NCBI GenBank assembly: GCA_046566145.1 | Contig: JBKHXF010000021.1 | Location: 1-64,000, forward strand | Direction: 5' to 3' | From: JBKHXF01 sp046566145 | Lineage (GTDB): Bacteria; Actinomycetota; Nitriliruptoria; Nitriliruptorales; Nitriliruptoraceae | DNA: 64,000 nt | In this document: positions 21,146-29,242 of the stretch, piece by piece | How the letters are laid out: every line of letters begins with the position of its first letter | Numbering within the stretch: position 1 is the first letter of the stretch | Made by a program: the position numbers and the translations under genes | The notes under the pieces: model-generated | Database searches by the model: none | Seen by the model: the letters and a program-made list of their open reading frames with translations, nothing else | What the model was told of the DNA's origin: nothing

Positions 21146-23506
21146 TCAGGCCCCGAACTTGCGCTGCAGCTGCGCCTGGATGCGGCTGAGCAGCTCGCTC
21201 TCCTCGAACGGCTTCACGAGCACGTCGTCCACGCCGGCGGCGATGGCCTCGTCGTGCACGGTCCGGTCGTCGTCGCCGGTGATGGCGACGACGGGGACGT
21301 GGCGGCGGCGGTCGTCCGCCCGGATCGCCTCGCACACGGCCGTCCCGGACATGTCGGGCAGGTGCAGGTCGAGCAGGACCAGGTCGGGGCGGTGCACCTT
21401 GTGCAGGTCGATGGCGGTCTGGCCGTCGGCGGCCTCCAGCAGGATCCAGTCCTCGTCGAGCAGGGCACCGAGCAGGTCGCGGACGCTGTCGTCGTCGTCG
21501 ACGACCAGCAGGGTGCCGCCGTGGAACGCGCCGCTGGTGTCGTCGACCCGGAGCGTCGAGTCGCCGAACGGGGTGACGGACCGCACCGAGCCGCTGCCCG
21601 GCAGGCGCAGGTCGCCGTCCTCGTCCGCGTCCTCGTCGACCGGGGTCACCTCGATGTCGACGTCGTTCGCCTCGTCCCGCGACCGGGTGGGGGACTCGGC
21701 CGGTCGGGTCGCGATGGTGGCCGCGAGCTCCGCGATGCGGTCGGCATCGGCGCGGGCACGGTCGGTGCGCAGGGACTGCTCCGGGGTGACGCGGGCGACC
21801 TCCGCCAGGGTGGTGAGCCCGGCGAACGCCTTGGCCAGCCCGTCCTCGCGGAGCGTGCGCATGCCCTCGGTTCGGGCCAGGGCGCCGAGCTGCAGCTCCG
21901 ACCCACCCTCGATGATGAGCTCCCGCATCCGCGGCGTGACCTGCAGGGTCTCGTACAGGCCGAGCCGCCCGAGGTAGCCGGTCCGGTCGCAGATCTGGCA
22001 GCCACGGCCCTCGACGAGCTGGTGGTCGGCGACGTCCTCCTCGACGAGACCGAGCAGCTTGAGGGTCCGCGGATCCGGGCGGGTCGGCTCGGCGCAGTGG
22101 GGGCACACGACCCGGGCGAGGCGCTGGGCGACGATCAGCAGCAGCGACGACGCGATGAGGAAGCGCTCCACGCCGAGGTCGACGAGCCGGACGATGGTCG
22201 ACGGGGCGTCGTTGGTGTGGAGGGTGGAGAGCACCAGGTGCCCGGTGAAGGAGGCCTCCATCGCGAGCTCGGCGGTCTCGCGGTCGCGGATCTCACCGAC
22301 CATCACCACGTCGGGGTCCTGGCGCAGCACGGTGCGCAGGCCGCGGGCGAACGTCAGGTCGATCTTCGGGTTGACCTGCGTCTGGTTCACGCCCTCGAGC
22401 TGGTACTCGATCGGGTCCTCGAGCGTGATGATGTTGCGGACCTCGTCCACGAGCGAGCCGAGCCCGGCGTACAGCGTCGTGGTCTTGCCGGAGCCCGTCG
22501 GGCCGGTGATGACGACGAGGCCCTGCGGGCGGGCGAGCGCCGAGTCGAAGCGGTCGCGCACGTCGGGCGACATCGCGAGGTCGTCGACGTCGAGCCGCTC
22601 GGCGCCCTTGCGGAGGAGCCGCATCACGACGGTCTCGCCGAACATCGTCGGCATCGTCGAGACGCGCAGGTCCACCTCGGACCCTTGCACGCGGATCATG
22701 GAGCGGCCGTCCTGGGGGCGCCGGCGCTCGGCGATGTCCAGGTTCGACATGATCTTCAGCCGCGACGTGAGCGCCGGGCCGATGTGCTTGGGCACCCGCA
22801 TCGTCTCGCGCAGCATCCCGTCGATGCGGTAGCGCACGCGCAGGTGCTCTCGCTCCGGTTCGACGTGGATGTCGGAGGCGCGGGTGCGGACGGCGTCGGC
22901 GAGCACGGCGTTGGCGAGCCGGATGATCGGCTGGTCGTCCAGCTCGCCCGTCTCGGCGACCTCGACCTGCCCCTCGCGGGCCCGGTCCTGCACGACCACG
23001 TCGGAGTCGCCGAGCGCGCCGACCATGTCGAGGGCGGCCTGGTCGGAGCCGTAGGCGCGCTTCAGCGCCAGCTCCAGCGAGGAGGCGTTCGCCACGACCG
23101 GGCGCACCGCACGGACCCCGCTCGCGAGCCGGAGGTCGTCGAGGGCCACGACGTTGGTCGGGTCGGACATCGCCACGATCAACGTGCCGTCGGGGTCGAT
23201 CCGCAGCGGCAGCACGTCGTGGCGCTCCGCGAGCTTGCGCGGGACCTTGCCGAGCGCCGAGCTCTCCGGTCCGACGGCGGCGAGGTCGACGGTCTCGAGG
23301 TTGAGCTGCGTGGCCAGGGCGTGGGTGATGGCGTCCTCGCTGGCGAGGCCCAGCGCCACGATGGTGCTGCCCAGCCGCCGGCGCCGTCCCCCGGCCGTCT
23401 GCGCGGCCAGCGCGTCGTGGAGCTGGGACTCGTCGATGACCCCCCCGTCGATGAGGATCTCGCCCAGCCGGCGCCGCCTCCCTGCCGATGTCGCCACCCG
23501 CACCCG
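21146..23506 (-). CDS. PilB/GspE secretion ATPase fused to a CheY-like receiver
   Basis: About 786 residues in three parts. Residues 1-150 are two MshEN-type repeats (RRRLGEILIDGGVID and RRRLGSTIVALGLAS). Residues 180-575 are a type II/IV pilus ATPase with Walker A GPTGSGKTTT (about 334), DPDVVMVGEIRD and a zinc tetracysteine CPHC...CQIC. After an acidic linker, residues about 664-786 are a response-regulator receiver with VVDDDDS, phosphoacceptor Asp712, Thr742 and Lys764. The receiver suggests phosphorelay control of an assembly ATPase. GTG at 23506 or 23500; a -10 TATGCT ends 17 bases upstream. No other pilus genes are in the window. Confidence 0.92.
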   Translation of the reverse strand, partial: RVRVATSAGRRRRLGEILIDGGVIDESQLHDALAAQTAGGRRRRLGSTIVALGLASEDAITHALATQLNLETVDLAAVGPESSALGKVPRKLAERHDVLPLRIDPDGTLIVAMSDPTNVVALDDLRLASGVRAVRPVVANASSLELALKRAYGSDQAALDMVGALGDSDVVVQDRAREGQVEVAETGELDDQPIIRLANAVLADAVRTRASDIHVEPEREHLRVRYRIDGMLRETMRVPKHIGPALTSRLKIMSNLDIAERRRPQDGRSMIRVQGSEVDLRVSTMPTMFGETVVMRLLRKGAERLDVDDLAMSPDVRDRFDSALARPQGLVVITGPTGSGKTTTLYAGLGSLVDEVRNIITLEDPIEYQLEGVNQTQVNPKIDLTFARGLRTVLRQDPDVVMVGEIRDRETAELAMEASFTGHLVLSTLHTNDAPSTIVRLVDLGVERFLIASSLLLIVAQRLARVVCPHCAEPTRPDPRTLKLLGLVEEDVADHQLVEGRGCQICDRTGYLGRLGLYETLQVTPRMRELIIEGGSELQLGALARTEGMRTLREDGLAKAFAGLTTLAEVARVTPEQSLRTDRARADADRIAELAATIATRPAESPTRSRDEANDVDIEVTPVDEDADEDGDLRLPGSGSVRSVTPFGDSTLRVDDTSGAFHGGTLLVVDDDDSVRDLLGALLDEDWILLEAADGQTAIDLHKVHRPDLVLLDLHLPDMSGTAVCEAIRADDRRRHVPVVAITGDDDRTVHDEAIAAGVDDVLVKPFEESELLSRIQAQLQRKFGA

Positions 23507-23523
23507 CCCGTCGTCGTGGGCGC

Positions 23524-23529
23524 GAGCAT
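23524..23529 (-). promoter_or_regulatory. -10 element of the GspE-receiver gene
   Basis: TATGCT on the minus strand is the best -10 in the window (close to TATAAT) and lies 17 nt before GTG 23506. Confidence 0.55.
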
Positions 23530-23596
23530 ACGTCCGCGTCGGCTGCGGGGTGGCCGACCGGCCCGGACGCGGCGCGGCCCTGCCGGCGGCCGGGGG

Positions 23597-23602
23597 TAGC
23601 CT
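23597..23602 (+). promoter_or_regulatory. -10 element of the LppM-like gene
   Basis: TAGCCT, 67 nt before the TTG start at 23670; fits TANNNT. Confidence 0.4.
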
Positions 23603-23669
23603 CGCGGGCCGCCGACCCGGCGTCCCGCCGCGTCGTCCGCGCTCCACCCCGCGTCCCACCGAGGCCCCG

Positions 23670-24452
23670 TTGCCGAAGCGCCCGCCGCGCCGTCACGCCT
23701 CCGCCGTGCTGCTGGCCGCGCTCGCGGTCCTGCTGGTGGGCTGCGAGCTGTCGTTCGCCACCGACGTCGTGGTCGACGCGGACGGCTCCGGGACCGTCGA
23801 GCTCGCCGTCGCCGTGGACGAGGAGCTCGCCGGGCTGCTGGCCGACGCCGGGGTGGACCTCCGGCTCGGGCTCGACGAGGCCGCGGCCGCCGCCAGCCCC
23901 GCGTGGGAGCTGACGGAGCTCGCCGGGCTCGAGGAGGGCGCCTTCGGGGTGCGGATGCGCTCGCGCTTCACCGACCCCGATGACCTGGCCGCCCGGGTCG
24001 CCGACCTGCAGTCGGCCCTGGGTCCCGAGGACGGCCGGCTCGTGGAGCGGCTCGACCTCGACGTCACCGAGGAGGGCGCCGCGACGTTCGTCGCGGAGGC
24101 CGGGGTGGTCCCGCCGACGGTGGTGGGCGCCGAGGGCGACGGCGTCGAGTTCGACGGCGACGACCTCGCGGCGCTGCTGGCCGAGGACGGCGACCGGCTC
24201 GTCACCGCGGAGCTGCGGGTCACGTTCCCCGGGCCCGTCGTCGAGCACGACGGCGACGAGGCGGCCGGCGCGACCGTGGCGTGGCGTCTGCCCGTGGGGG
24301 AGACGCGGACCCTGACGGCGCGCAGCGACCCGCCGGCGGATCGCAGCGGCGTCCTGGCGCTCGCGGTGGCGGCGGTCGCCGCCGCCGGCGCGGCCGTGCT
24401 CACGCTGGGGTTCCGGGCCGTCGGCCGCCGGCGCTTCCGCCGGCCGGGCTGA
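23670..24452 (+). CDS. LppM-like lipoprotein with C-terminal membrane anchor
   Basis: 260 residues. A lipobox LLVGC (Cys25) follows a basic, hydrophobic signal. The mature part begins with the motif VVVDADGSGTVELAVAVDEEL, typical of LppM-type domains, and ends with a second membrane helix (VLALAVAAVAAAGAAVLTLGF) and a basic tail. LppM of mycobacteria affects phagosome maturation, but in a non-pathogen the role is presumably envelope-related. TTG start at 23670 is set by GAGG five bases upstream. Divergent from the GspE-receiver gene. Confidence 0.7.
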   Translation: MPKRPPRRHASAVLLAALAVLLVGCELSFATDVVVDADGSGTVELAVAVDEELAGLLADAGVDLRLGLDEAAAAASPAWELTELAGLEEGAFGVRMRSRFTDPDDLAARVADLQSALGPEDGRLVERLDLDVTEEGAATFVAEAGVVPPTVVGAEGDGVEFDGDDLAALLAEDGDRLVTAELRVTFPGPVVEHDGDEAAGATVAWRLPVGETRTLTARSDPPADRSGVLALAVAAVAAAGAAVLTLGFRAVGRRRFRRPG

Positions 24453-24479
24453 CCGCGACCGGCGCCGCGGCGGGTCAGC

Positions 24480-25253
24480 TCACTGCGGGCTGAGCTCGAC
24501 CATCGTGCAGTCGCGCTTCCACCGCTCGAGCGCGCCGTCGCCGTCGGGCAGGTTCAGGCGCGTGCCGAGCCCCATGCCAGCGATCTTCTCGAACTCGTCG
24601 GAGTCGTTGGCGACGACGCGGACGTTCGCCTTCAGGCGGCCGATGGACGCCTTGATGTCCTTCGACTTCACGACCATCTCGACGACGTCGCACGCCTCGA
24701 GGTTCGGCAACTCCTGCTCGATGCCGCCCTTGATGACGAACAGCTTCTTGCCCTGCTGCACGTACCAGGCGGGGCGCGTCGCGGTGGAGCCGTCCTGCTG
24801 CGGGATGTCGAGCCAGACGATGGCGCCCTTCTTCAGGGCGGCCTCGGCGGCGTCGGGCAACACGCCCGTCGCGGTGAGCGACTGGGGGGCCTCGATGAAC
24901 ACCGGGATCCGGCCGGCCTCCTGCCCGTCGACGAGGAACACCAGCGCGTGCTCGCGCGTGTCGTCGATGCGGATGTCGTCCTTCACCTCGAGGCGGAACA
25001 GGTCCTCGAACATCTCGCCGCGCAGCTCGAGCAGGCGCGCCGGGCGCTCCCAGATGATGCGCCCCTCGCCGTCGAGCAGCAGGATGACCTCCTCGGTCAT
25101 GCCCTGCGGGCCCTTGTAGACGCGGTTGACGTTGAACGGCTGCGAGAACGCCGGCAGCTCGCCCAGCACCCGGATGACCGGGTCGGGCATGCCGGTCTCC
25201 TCGAAGGTCTGGCGGTCGTACGCCATCGCCGACATCAGCTTCACGCGCGCCAT
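24480..25253 (-). CDS. Conserved-looking protein of unknown function
   Basis: 257 residues, soluble, no signal peptide. Segments such as GMTEEVILLLDGEGRIIWERPARLLELRG, VKDDIRIDDTREHALVFLVDGQ, RPAWYVQQGKKLFVIKGG and VVEMVVKSKDIKASIGRLKANVRVV suggest a beta-rich fold, possibly a split barrel like flavin-binding oxidase families, but no cofactor motif is clear. Balanced composition and normal codon use argue for a real, well-expressed gene. ATG at 25253 with GAGGTC ten bases upstream and a -10 (TACGCT) at 25303-25308. Confidence 0.7.
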   Translation of the reverse strand: MARVKLMSAMAYDRQTFEETGMPDPVIRVLGELPAFSQPFNVNRVYKGPQGMTEEVILLLDGEGRIIWERPARLLELRGEMFEDLFRLEVKDDIRIDDTREHALVFLVDGQEAGRIPVFIEAPQSLTATGVLPDAAEAALKKGAIVWLDIPQQDGSTATRPAWYVQQGKKLFVIKGGIEQELPNLEACDVVEMVVKSKDIKASIGRLKANVRVVANDSDEFEKIAGMGLGTRLNLPDGDGALERWKRDCTMVELSPQ

Positions 25254-25302
25254 GCTGGGGCGACCTCTCGGTGGGCAGGACGGGGAGGTGGAGTGGGCGG
25301 GG

Positions 25303-25308
25303 AGCGTA
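25303..25308 (-). promoter_or_regulatory. -10 element for the gene starting at 25253
   Basis: TACGCT on the minus strand, 49 nt before the ATG. Confidence 0.45.
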
Positions 25309-25357
25309 GCCGAGCGCCCTCCCCACCCCGAAGGCGGCCGCGTCAGTGGGCTGGGGG

Positions 25358-25783
25358 TCAGGGCGCCAGGGCGACCGCGTGCTCGTCGAGGAAGGTGAGC
25401 AGGCGCGGCGACGGGCCGGCCGCCTCGAGCTCGGCTCGGCCCATCCACGCGGCGTCGGTCACGTCGTCGCCGGCGACCGGGGCGCGCCCGTCCGCGTCGA
25501 CGACCTCGGCGTGGAAGTCCAGCACGACGAAGTGGACGCCGGCGTCGGGGTCGCGGACCTCGAGGTGCCCGACCAGCCCGCCGACCTCGACCGTGAGGCC
25601 CGTCTCCTCGGCCACCTCGCGGGCGACGGCCTCCTCGAGCGACTCGCCGGGCTCCTGGCGGCCGCCCGGCAGCGACCAGGCCCCCCGCGCCGGCGGGTTG
25701 CCGCGCCGGACGACGAGCAGCCGCCGGCGCTCGTCGCGCACCACGGCACCGACGGCGACGGTCGGGCGGGGCAGGTCGGGCAC
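25358..25783 (-). CDS. Nudix hydrolase
   Basis: 141 residues. The Nudix box is complete: GGRQEPGESLEEAVAREVAEETGL matches GX5EX7REVXEEXG, giving the metal-binding helix for cleaving nucleoside diphosphates linked to another moiety. The opening TVAVGAVVRDERRRLLVVRRG is typical of MutT-like house-cleaning enzymes. GTG at 25783 has AGGAGC nine bases upstream. Exact substrate (oxidised nucleotide, NADH, ADP-ribose) is not determined. Confidence 0.9.
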   Translation of the reverse strand: MPDLPRPTVAVGAVVRDERRRLLVVRRGNPPARGAWSLPGGRQEPGESLEEAVAREVAEETGLTVEVGGLVGHLEVRDPDAGVHFVVLDFHAEVVDADGRAPVAGDDVTDAAWMGRAELEAAGPSPRLLTFLDEHAVALAP

Positions 25784-25839
25784 GGTGGGCGCTCCTGGTG
25801 ATGGGCCCGCGGGGCGGGGCTGCCGCGTCGGTCGGGCGG

Positions 25840-25845
25840 TAGCGT
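25840..25845 (+). promoter_or_regulatory. -10 element of the acyl-CoA dehydrogenase at 25943
   Basis: TAGCGT, 97 nt before the ATG. Confidence 0.4.
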
Positions 25846-25942
25846 GCCAGCCGAGGGTGCGGGCCCTCCACCCGGCACACGTCCCGGCACCCGCCGTGGA
25901 CGCCACCGTGCACCGTCACCGCGCAGCAAGGGAGCCAGACGC

Positions 25943-27109
25943 ATGCGCAGGATCACCGTCGACGACCCCACCACCGAGCTCGCCGAGCTCCGGGCCAACG
26001 CGCGTCGCTTCTGCGACGAGATGGTGCGCCCCGGCGCCCGCGACCGCGACCGCGACGAGTCCTTCCCGAAGGACCTCGTCGAGCAGATGGCCGAGGTCGG
26101 GTTCCTCGGTGCCGCCATCCCCGAGGAGTACGGCGGGATGGGGCTCGACGCCCACGGCTACCAGATCATCGTCGAGGAGGTCGGCGCCGCCGACTCGTCC
26201 ATGCGCTCGATGGTCAGCGTGAACCTCGGGCTGTTCTCGATGTCGCTGCTGAAGTGGGGCACCGACGCGCAGAAGGAGCGCTGGCTGCCGGGCTGCGCCG
26301 CCGGCCGGCTCGGCGCGTTCGGCCTGACCGAGCCCGACGCCGGGTCGAACCCGTCACAGATGCGCTCGCGCGCCGAGAAGGTCTCCGACGGCTGGGTCAT
26401 CAACGGCGCGAAGGTGTACATCACCAACGGGTCGCTCGGTGCGGTCACGATGTACTTCGCCCGCGCGTTCGACGGGGACACCGACCTCGGCATCACCTGC
26501 TTCCTCGTCCCGCAGGACGCCGAGGGCTACGACGGCAAGCAGATCCACGGCAAGCTCGGCCTGCGTTCCGGCGACACCGCCGAGCTGGCCCTCACCGACG
26601 TCCACGTCGGCGACGACGCGGTCCTCGGTGAGGTCGGCGGCGGCATGAAGGTCGCGCTGTCGGCGCTCGACAACGGCCGCTTCTCGCTGTCGGCCGGGTG
26701 CGTCGGGCTGGCGCGTGAGGCGCTGGAGGTCGGGCTGAACTACGCGTTGGAGCGGGAGCAGTTCGGCCGTCCGATCGCCGGGTTCCAGCTCGTGCAGGAG
26801 CTGCTCGCCGCGATGCACGTCGACTATTCGGCCGCGAAGGCGCTGGTGGACAAGGTCGCCGTGAAGAAGCAGGCCGGGGAGCGCTTCACGCAGGAGGTCT
26901 CGACCGCGAAGCTGTTCGCGACCGAGGCGAGCGTGCGCTGCGCCGACCGGGCCGTGCAGATCCACGGCGGCCACGGCTACATCGATGAGTACCCGGTCCA
27001 GCGGATGCTGCGCGACGCCCGCGTGACGACGCTGTACGAGGGCACGAGCCAGATCCAGCACCTCATCCTCGGCCGGCAGCTCACCGGGATCAACGCCTTC
27101 ACGTCGTGA
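25943..27109 (+). CDS. Acyl-CoA dehydrogenase (short/medium-chain type)
   Basis: 388 residues with the full ACAD fold: helical N-terminal domain, FAD/substrate loop AFGLTEPDAGSNPSQMRSRAE, middle beta domain (VINGAKVYITNGS) and C-terminal helical domain with QIHGGHGYIDEYPVQRMLRDAR. The catalytic base is Glu366 in LYEGTSQIQH, the position used by short- and medium-chain enzymes. It dehydrogenates an acyl-CoA to the enoyl-CoA, passing electrons to ETF. ATG 25943 has AAGGGAGCC about ten bases upstream. The alkyltransferase-like gene overlaps its end by four bases. Confidence 0.93.
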   Translation: MRRITVDDPTTELAELRANARRFCDEMVRPGARDRDRDESFPKDLVEQMAEVGFLGAAIPEEYGGMGLDAHGYQIIVEEVGAADSSMRSMVSVNLGLFSMSLLKWGTDAQKERWLPGCAAGRLGAFGLTEPDAGSNPSQMRSRAEKVSDGWVINGAKVYITNGSLGAVTMYFARAFDGDTDLGITCFLVPQDAEGYDGKQIHGKLGLRSGDTAELALTDVHVGDDAVLGEVGGGMKVALSALDNGRFSLSAGCVGLAREALEVGLNYALEREQFGRPIAGFQLVQELLAAMHVDYSAAKALVDKVAVKKQAGERFTQEVSTAKLFATEASVRCADRAVQIHGGHGYIDEYPVQRMLRDARVTTLYEGTSQIQHLILGRQLTGINAFTS

Positions 27110-27474
27110 CGTCCGGTGGGCCGGGCGCCGGCGGTCGTGGCGGCGGCGGGGTCCGGGGCGACGGCTGGCCGGCGCCACCGGGTGGCTGGCTGCAGCCGCC
27201 GGCGCGGCTGACGCCGTTCCAGGAGGCGGTGGTCGCGGTCGTCCGGGCGCTGCCCGCCGGCGAGGTCGTCACCTACGCCGAGGTGGCCCTGGAGGCCGGG
27301 CACCCCGGCGCGGCGCAGGCCGTCGCGAACGTGCTGCGGCGCGTGCCGGGCCTGCCGTGGTGGCGGGTCGTGCCGACCTCGGGGCGGCTCTACCGCACCC
27401 ACACGCCGGTCCAGCAGCCGCTGCTCGGGGCCGAAGGCGTCGAGGTCGACGGGGAGCGCTGGGTGATCGGCTGA
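27106..27474 (+). CDS. Alkyltransferase-like (ATL) DNA-binding protein
   Basis: 122 residues. The second half is the helix-turn-helix DNA-binding domain of O6-alkylguanine-DNA alkyltransferases (TPFQEAVVAVVRALPAGEVVTYAEVA, then AVANVLRRVPGLPWWRVVPTSGRL). The active-site PCHRV is replaced by PWWRV, so the acceptor cysteine is missing; this is the hallmark of ATL proteins, which bind alkylated guanine and hand it to nucleotide excision repair. A glycine/proline-rich N-terminal extension precedes it. GTG overlaps the dehydrogenase stop by four bases. Confidence 0.88.
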   Translation: MTSGGPGAGGRGGGGVRGDGWPAPPGGWLQPPARLTPFQEAVVAVVRALPAGEVVTYAEVALEAGHPGAAQAVANVLRRVPGLPWWRVVPTSGRLYRTHTPVQQPLLGAEGVEVDGERWVIG

Positions 27475-27551
27475 CGGGCCGCCTCGTCCCGCGGTCGGGT
27501 CGCATCGCAGCGAGGTCCAACCGGGGCCCCCGACCCGCCGACGCGCCGACG

Positions 27552-27576
27552 GCCGGGCACGCGTGGCGTGCCCGGC
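27552..27576 (+). terminator. Hairpin after the ATL gene
   Basis: Perfect 11-bp stem GCCGGGCACGC/GCGTGCCCGGC with a 3-base loop, 78 nt after the stop at 27474; also lies beyond the 3' end of the convergent DUF222 gene (27652). Confidence 0.6.
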
Positions 27577-27651
27577 GAACGGGTCGAGAGTGGTCGGTTC
27601 GAGTCGGGTGCGGGAGTGGTGCGGCGGGGTGGCGGTGGGTCCGGACGCGGC

Positions 27652-28947
27652 TCAGCCGGCGGGGTCGCCGTCGCGGGGGAGGCGTGCGGGTCCGCGGGGT
27701 AGCCGCCGGCGCCGGCGGAGCCTGGTGGCCTTGGGGACCGAGGTGGCTTGGAGTGCGCCGGTGGGTGAGGTGATGGTGACCCGGCGGTTGTCGGGGTCCA
27801 TGGTGATGTGCCAGCCGTGGTCGTGGTGGGCGCGGTGGTGGCGGCGGCAGAGCGCGACGAGGTTGCCGTCCTCGTGTCCGCCGCCGCGGGCGCGGTGCTT
27901 CAGGTGGTGGAGGTCGGTCCAGGAGATGGGTCGGTCGCAGCCGGGCCAGCGGCAGCCCGCGTCGATCGCGCCGATCGCCACGCGTGCCTCGGTGGGGATG
28001 GCGTCGGTCTGTGCGGAGACGGCGAGGGGGCGCATGCCGTCACGCAGGACCACCCGGAGCCGTGCGTCGGTCGAGAGCCGTTCGATGGTGCGGCGGGTGA
28101 GCCAGCCGCCGGCGCCGGGCAGTCGCCCCTCCAACCGACCGATCAGGGTCTGGTCGGGGTCTGCCAGGTCGGCGAGGTCGACGTGGACGACCAGCGACGG
28201 ACGGGCCTTGCCGCCGGTGCCGCCGCCCGCCAGTACGGTCAGGCAGAGATCGACCAGCGCGCCGGCGCGCTGCCGGGCGCGGGTGACCGCGCCGACCTTG
28301 CGGCCGTTCTCCGGGGCGTCGGCGTTGGCGTCGAGGGCCGCGACGACGGTCGTGGTGTCGGCGGCGGTCAGTTCCCCGAACAGCCGCGAGTTGCCGTGCA
28401 ACAGGTCGGGTTGGATCGCGAGCCACGACCCGGTCGCCTCCTGCCGCTCCGCCGAACGTTCCAGCGAGCCAGACGTGCGGAGCTGCTCGACGAGGTCGAC
28501 GAGCATCCGGTCGACCTCGTCCGCGTCCGCGGCGGCGAGGGTGTCGACCTCGTCGCGCAGGGCGGCGTCGAGGTCGACGAGCTGGGTCGTGTTGCACCGG
28601 GACGTCTCGGCGATCAACAGCCGGACCTGGGACCAGCGCAGGATCCGCCGCCGCCACAGCCACATCACCGCAGGGACGGCGGTGACGAGTCGGGCGGCGC
28701 GCACGTAGGTCCGTCCCTCGCTGCTGGTGACCCCGAGGGCGGCGAGGACGGTCTCGAGCGACGCCCGCTCGACGGCCTCTGCGGCGCAGGTCGCGATCGC
28801 CTCGCCGGTCGCCGACACGACGTTCATCAGCGCCACCTCGGCGGCATCGACCTCGGAGAAAAGCTCGTGGAGGGTGTCGGCGCACGCGGTCAGCGTCGGG
28901 GCGTCGGGGCCGCCGAGCTGGGTGGGAAGCGTCGCGTTCGAGTGCAT
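27652..28947 (-). CDS. DUF222 protein with C-terminal HNH endonuclease domain (13E12 family)
   Basis: 431 residues. The N-terminal two thirds are the helical DUF222 domain; the C-terminus has a zinc-knuckle pair CRWPGCDRP followed by the HNH core: His347-His348 (DLHHLKHRARGG), Asn362 (EDGNLVALC) and His370-His371 (CRRHHRAHH). Such proteins occur in many copies in actinobacteria and are LexA-regulated in mycobacteria. Their role is unsettled (mobile-element-like nuclease or DNA-damage function). The ATG at 28947 is seven bases after a -10 (TAGAGT), with no Shine-Dalgarno, so the mRNA is probably leaderless. A paralogue is at the left window edge. Confidence 0.9.
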   Translation of the reverse strand: MHSNATLPTQLGGPDAPTLTACADTLHELFSEVDAAEVALMNVVSATGEAIATCAAEAVERASLETVLAALGVTSSEGRTYVRAARLVTAVPAVMWLWRRRILRWSQVRLLIAETSRCNTTQLVDLDAALRDEVDTLAAADADEVDRMLVDLVEQLRTSGSLERSAERQEATGSWLAIQPDLLHGNSRLFGELTAADTTTVVAALDANADAPENGRKVGAVTRARQRAGALVDLCLTVLAGGGTGGKARPSLVVHVDLADLADPDQTLIGRLEGRLPGAGGWLTRRTIERLSTDARLRVVLRDGMRPLAVSAQTDAIPTEARVAIGAIDAGCRWPGCDRPISWTDLHHLKHRARGGGHEDGNLVALCRRHHRAHHDHGWHITMDPDNRRVTITSPTGALQATSVPKATRLRRRRRLPRGPARLPRDGDPAG

Positions 28948-29027
28948 AGGGAGGACTCTACGACGACCCTGCGACATGGTCGAACACACGTTCGACCGTG
29001 CTGTGGACAGGTGCGGGCACCGCGCCG
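28737..29027. repeat. Dispersed repeat copy 2 (DUF222 5' end plus SOS promoter)
   Basis: Partner of 1-290: 5' coding part, -10, LexA box and the block containing CTGTGGACAGGTGCGGGCAC are shared in the same order. One base is inserted between start codon and -10 relative to copy 1. The adjoining 29028-29242 holds only short GC-rich repeats of the GCGCCGGCGGTG type, also present beyond copy 1, and no gene. Confidence 0.8.
28955..28995 (-). promoter_or_regulatory. LexA (SOS) box and -10 of the full DUF222 gene
   Basis: TCGAAC-ACAC-GTTCGA at 28980-28995, with 8-bp symmetrical arms GGTCGAAC/GTTCGACC, matches the mycobacterial SOS box exactly. TAGAGT (minus strand, 28955-28960) is the -10, so the box overlies the -35 position. 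Confidence 0.85.
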
Positions 29028-29242
29028 CCGGTCGCCGGTGCGCACGGAGCAACCCGCACCACCCGACAGGACGACCGACCGCGCCGGCGGTGCGCTTGCG
29101 GCCACCGGCGCAACCCGCCAGGGCGAGGACACCAGCCCGCGCCGGCGGTGTGTACGACGCCACCCGCACCGTTCGTCGCGCCCCCCCGCGGCCCGATCTC
29201 GACGGCCCGAGCCACGCGCGCGCAGCCGGGGCCACCCGATCG

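Noticed and set aside
27652..28947. DUF222/HNH gene as a homing endonuclease inside an intron or intein
   Set aside because: It is a free-standing gene with its own SOS promoter and DUF222 domain; no interrupted host gene or splicing motifs flank it.
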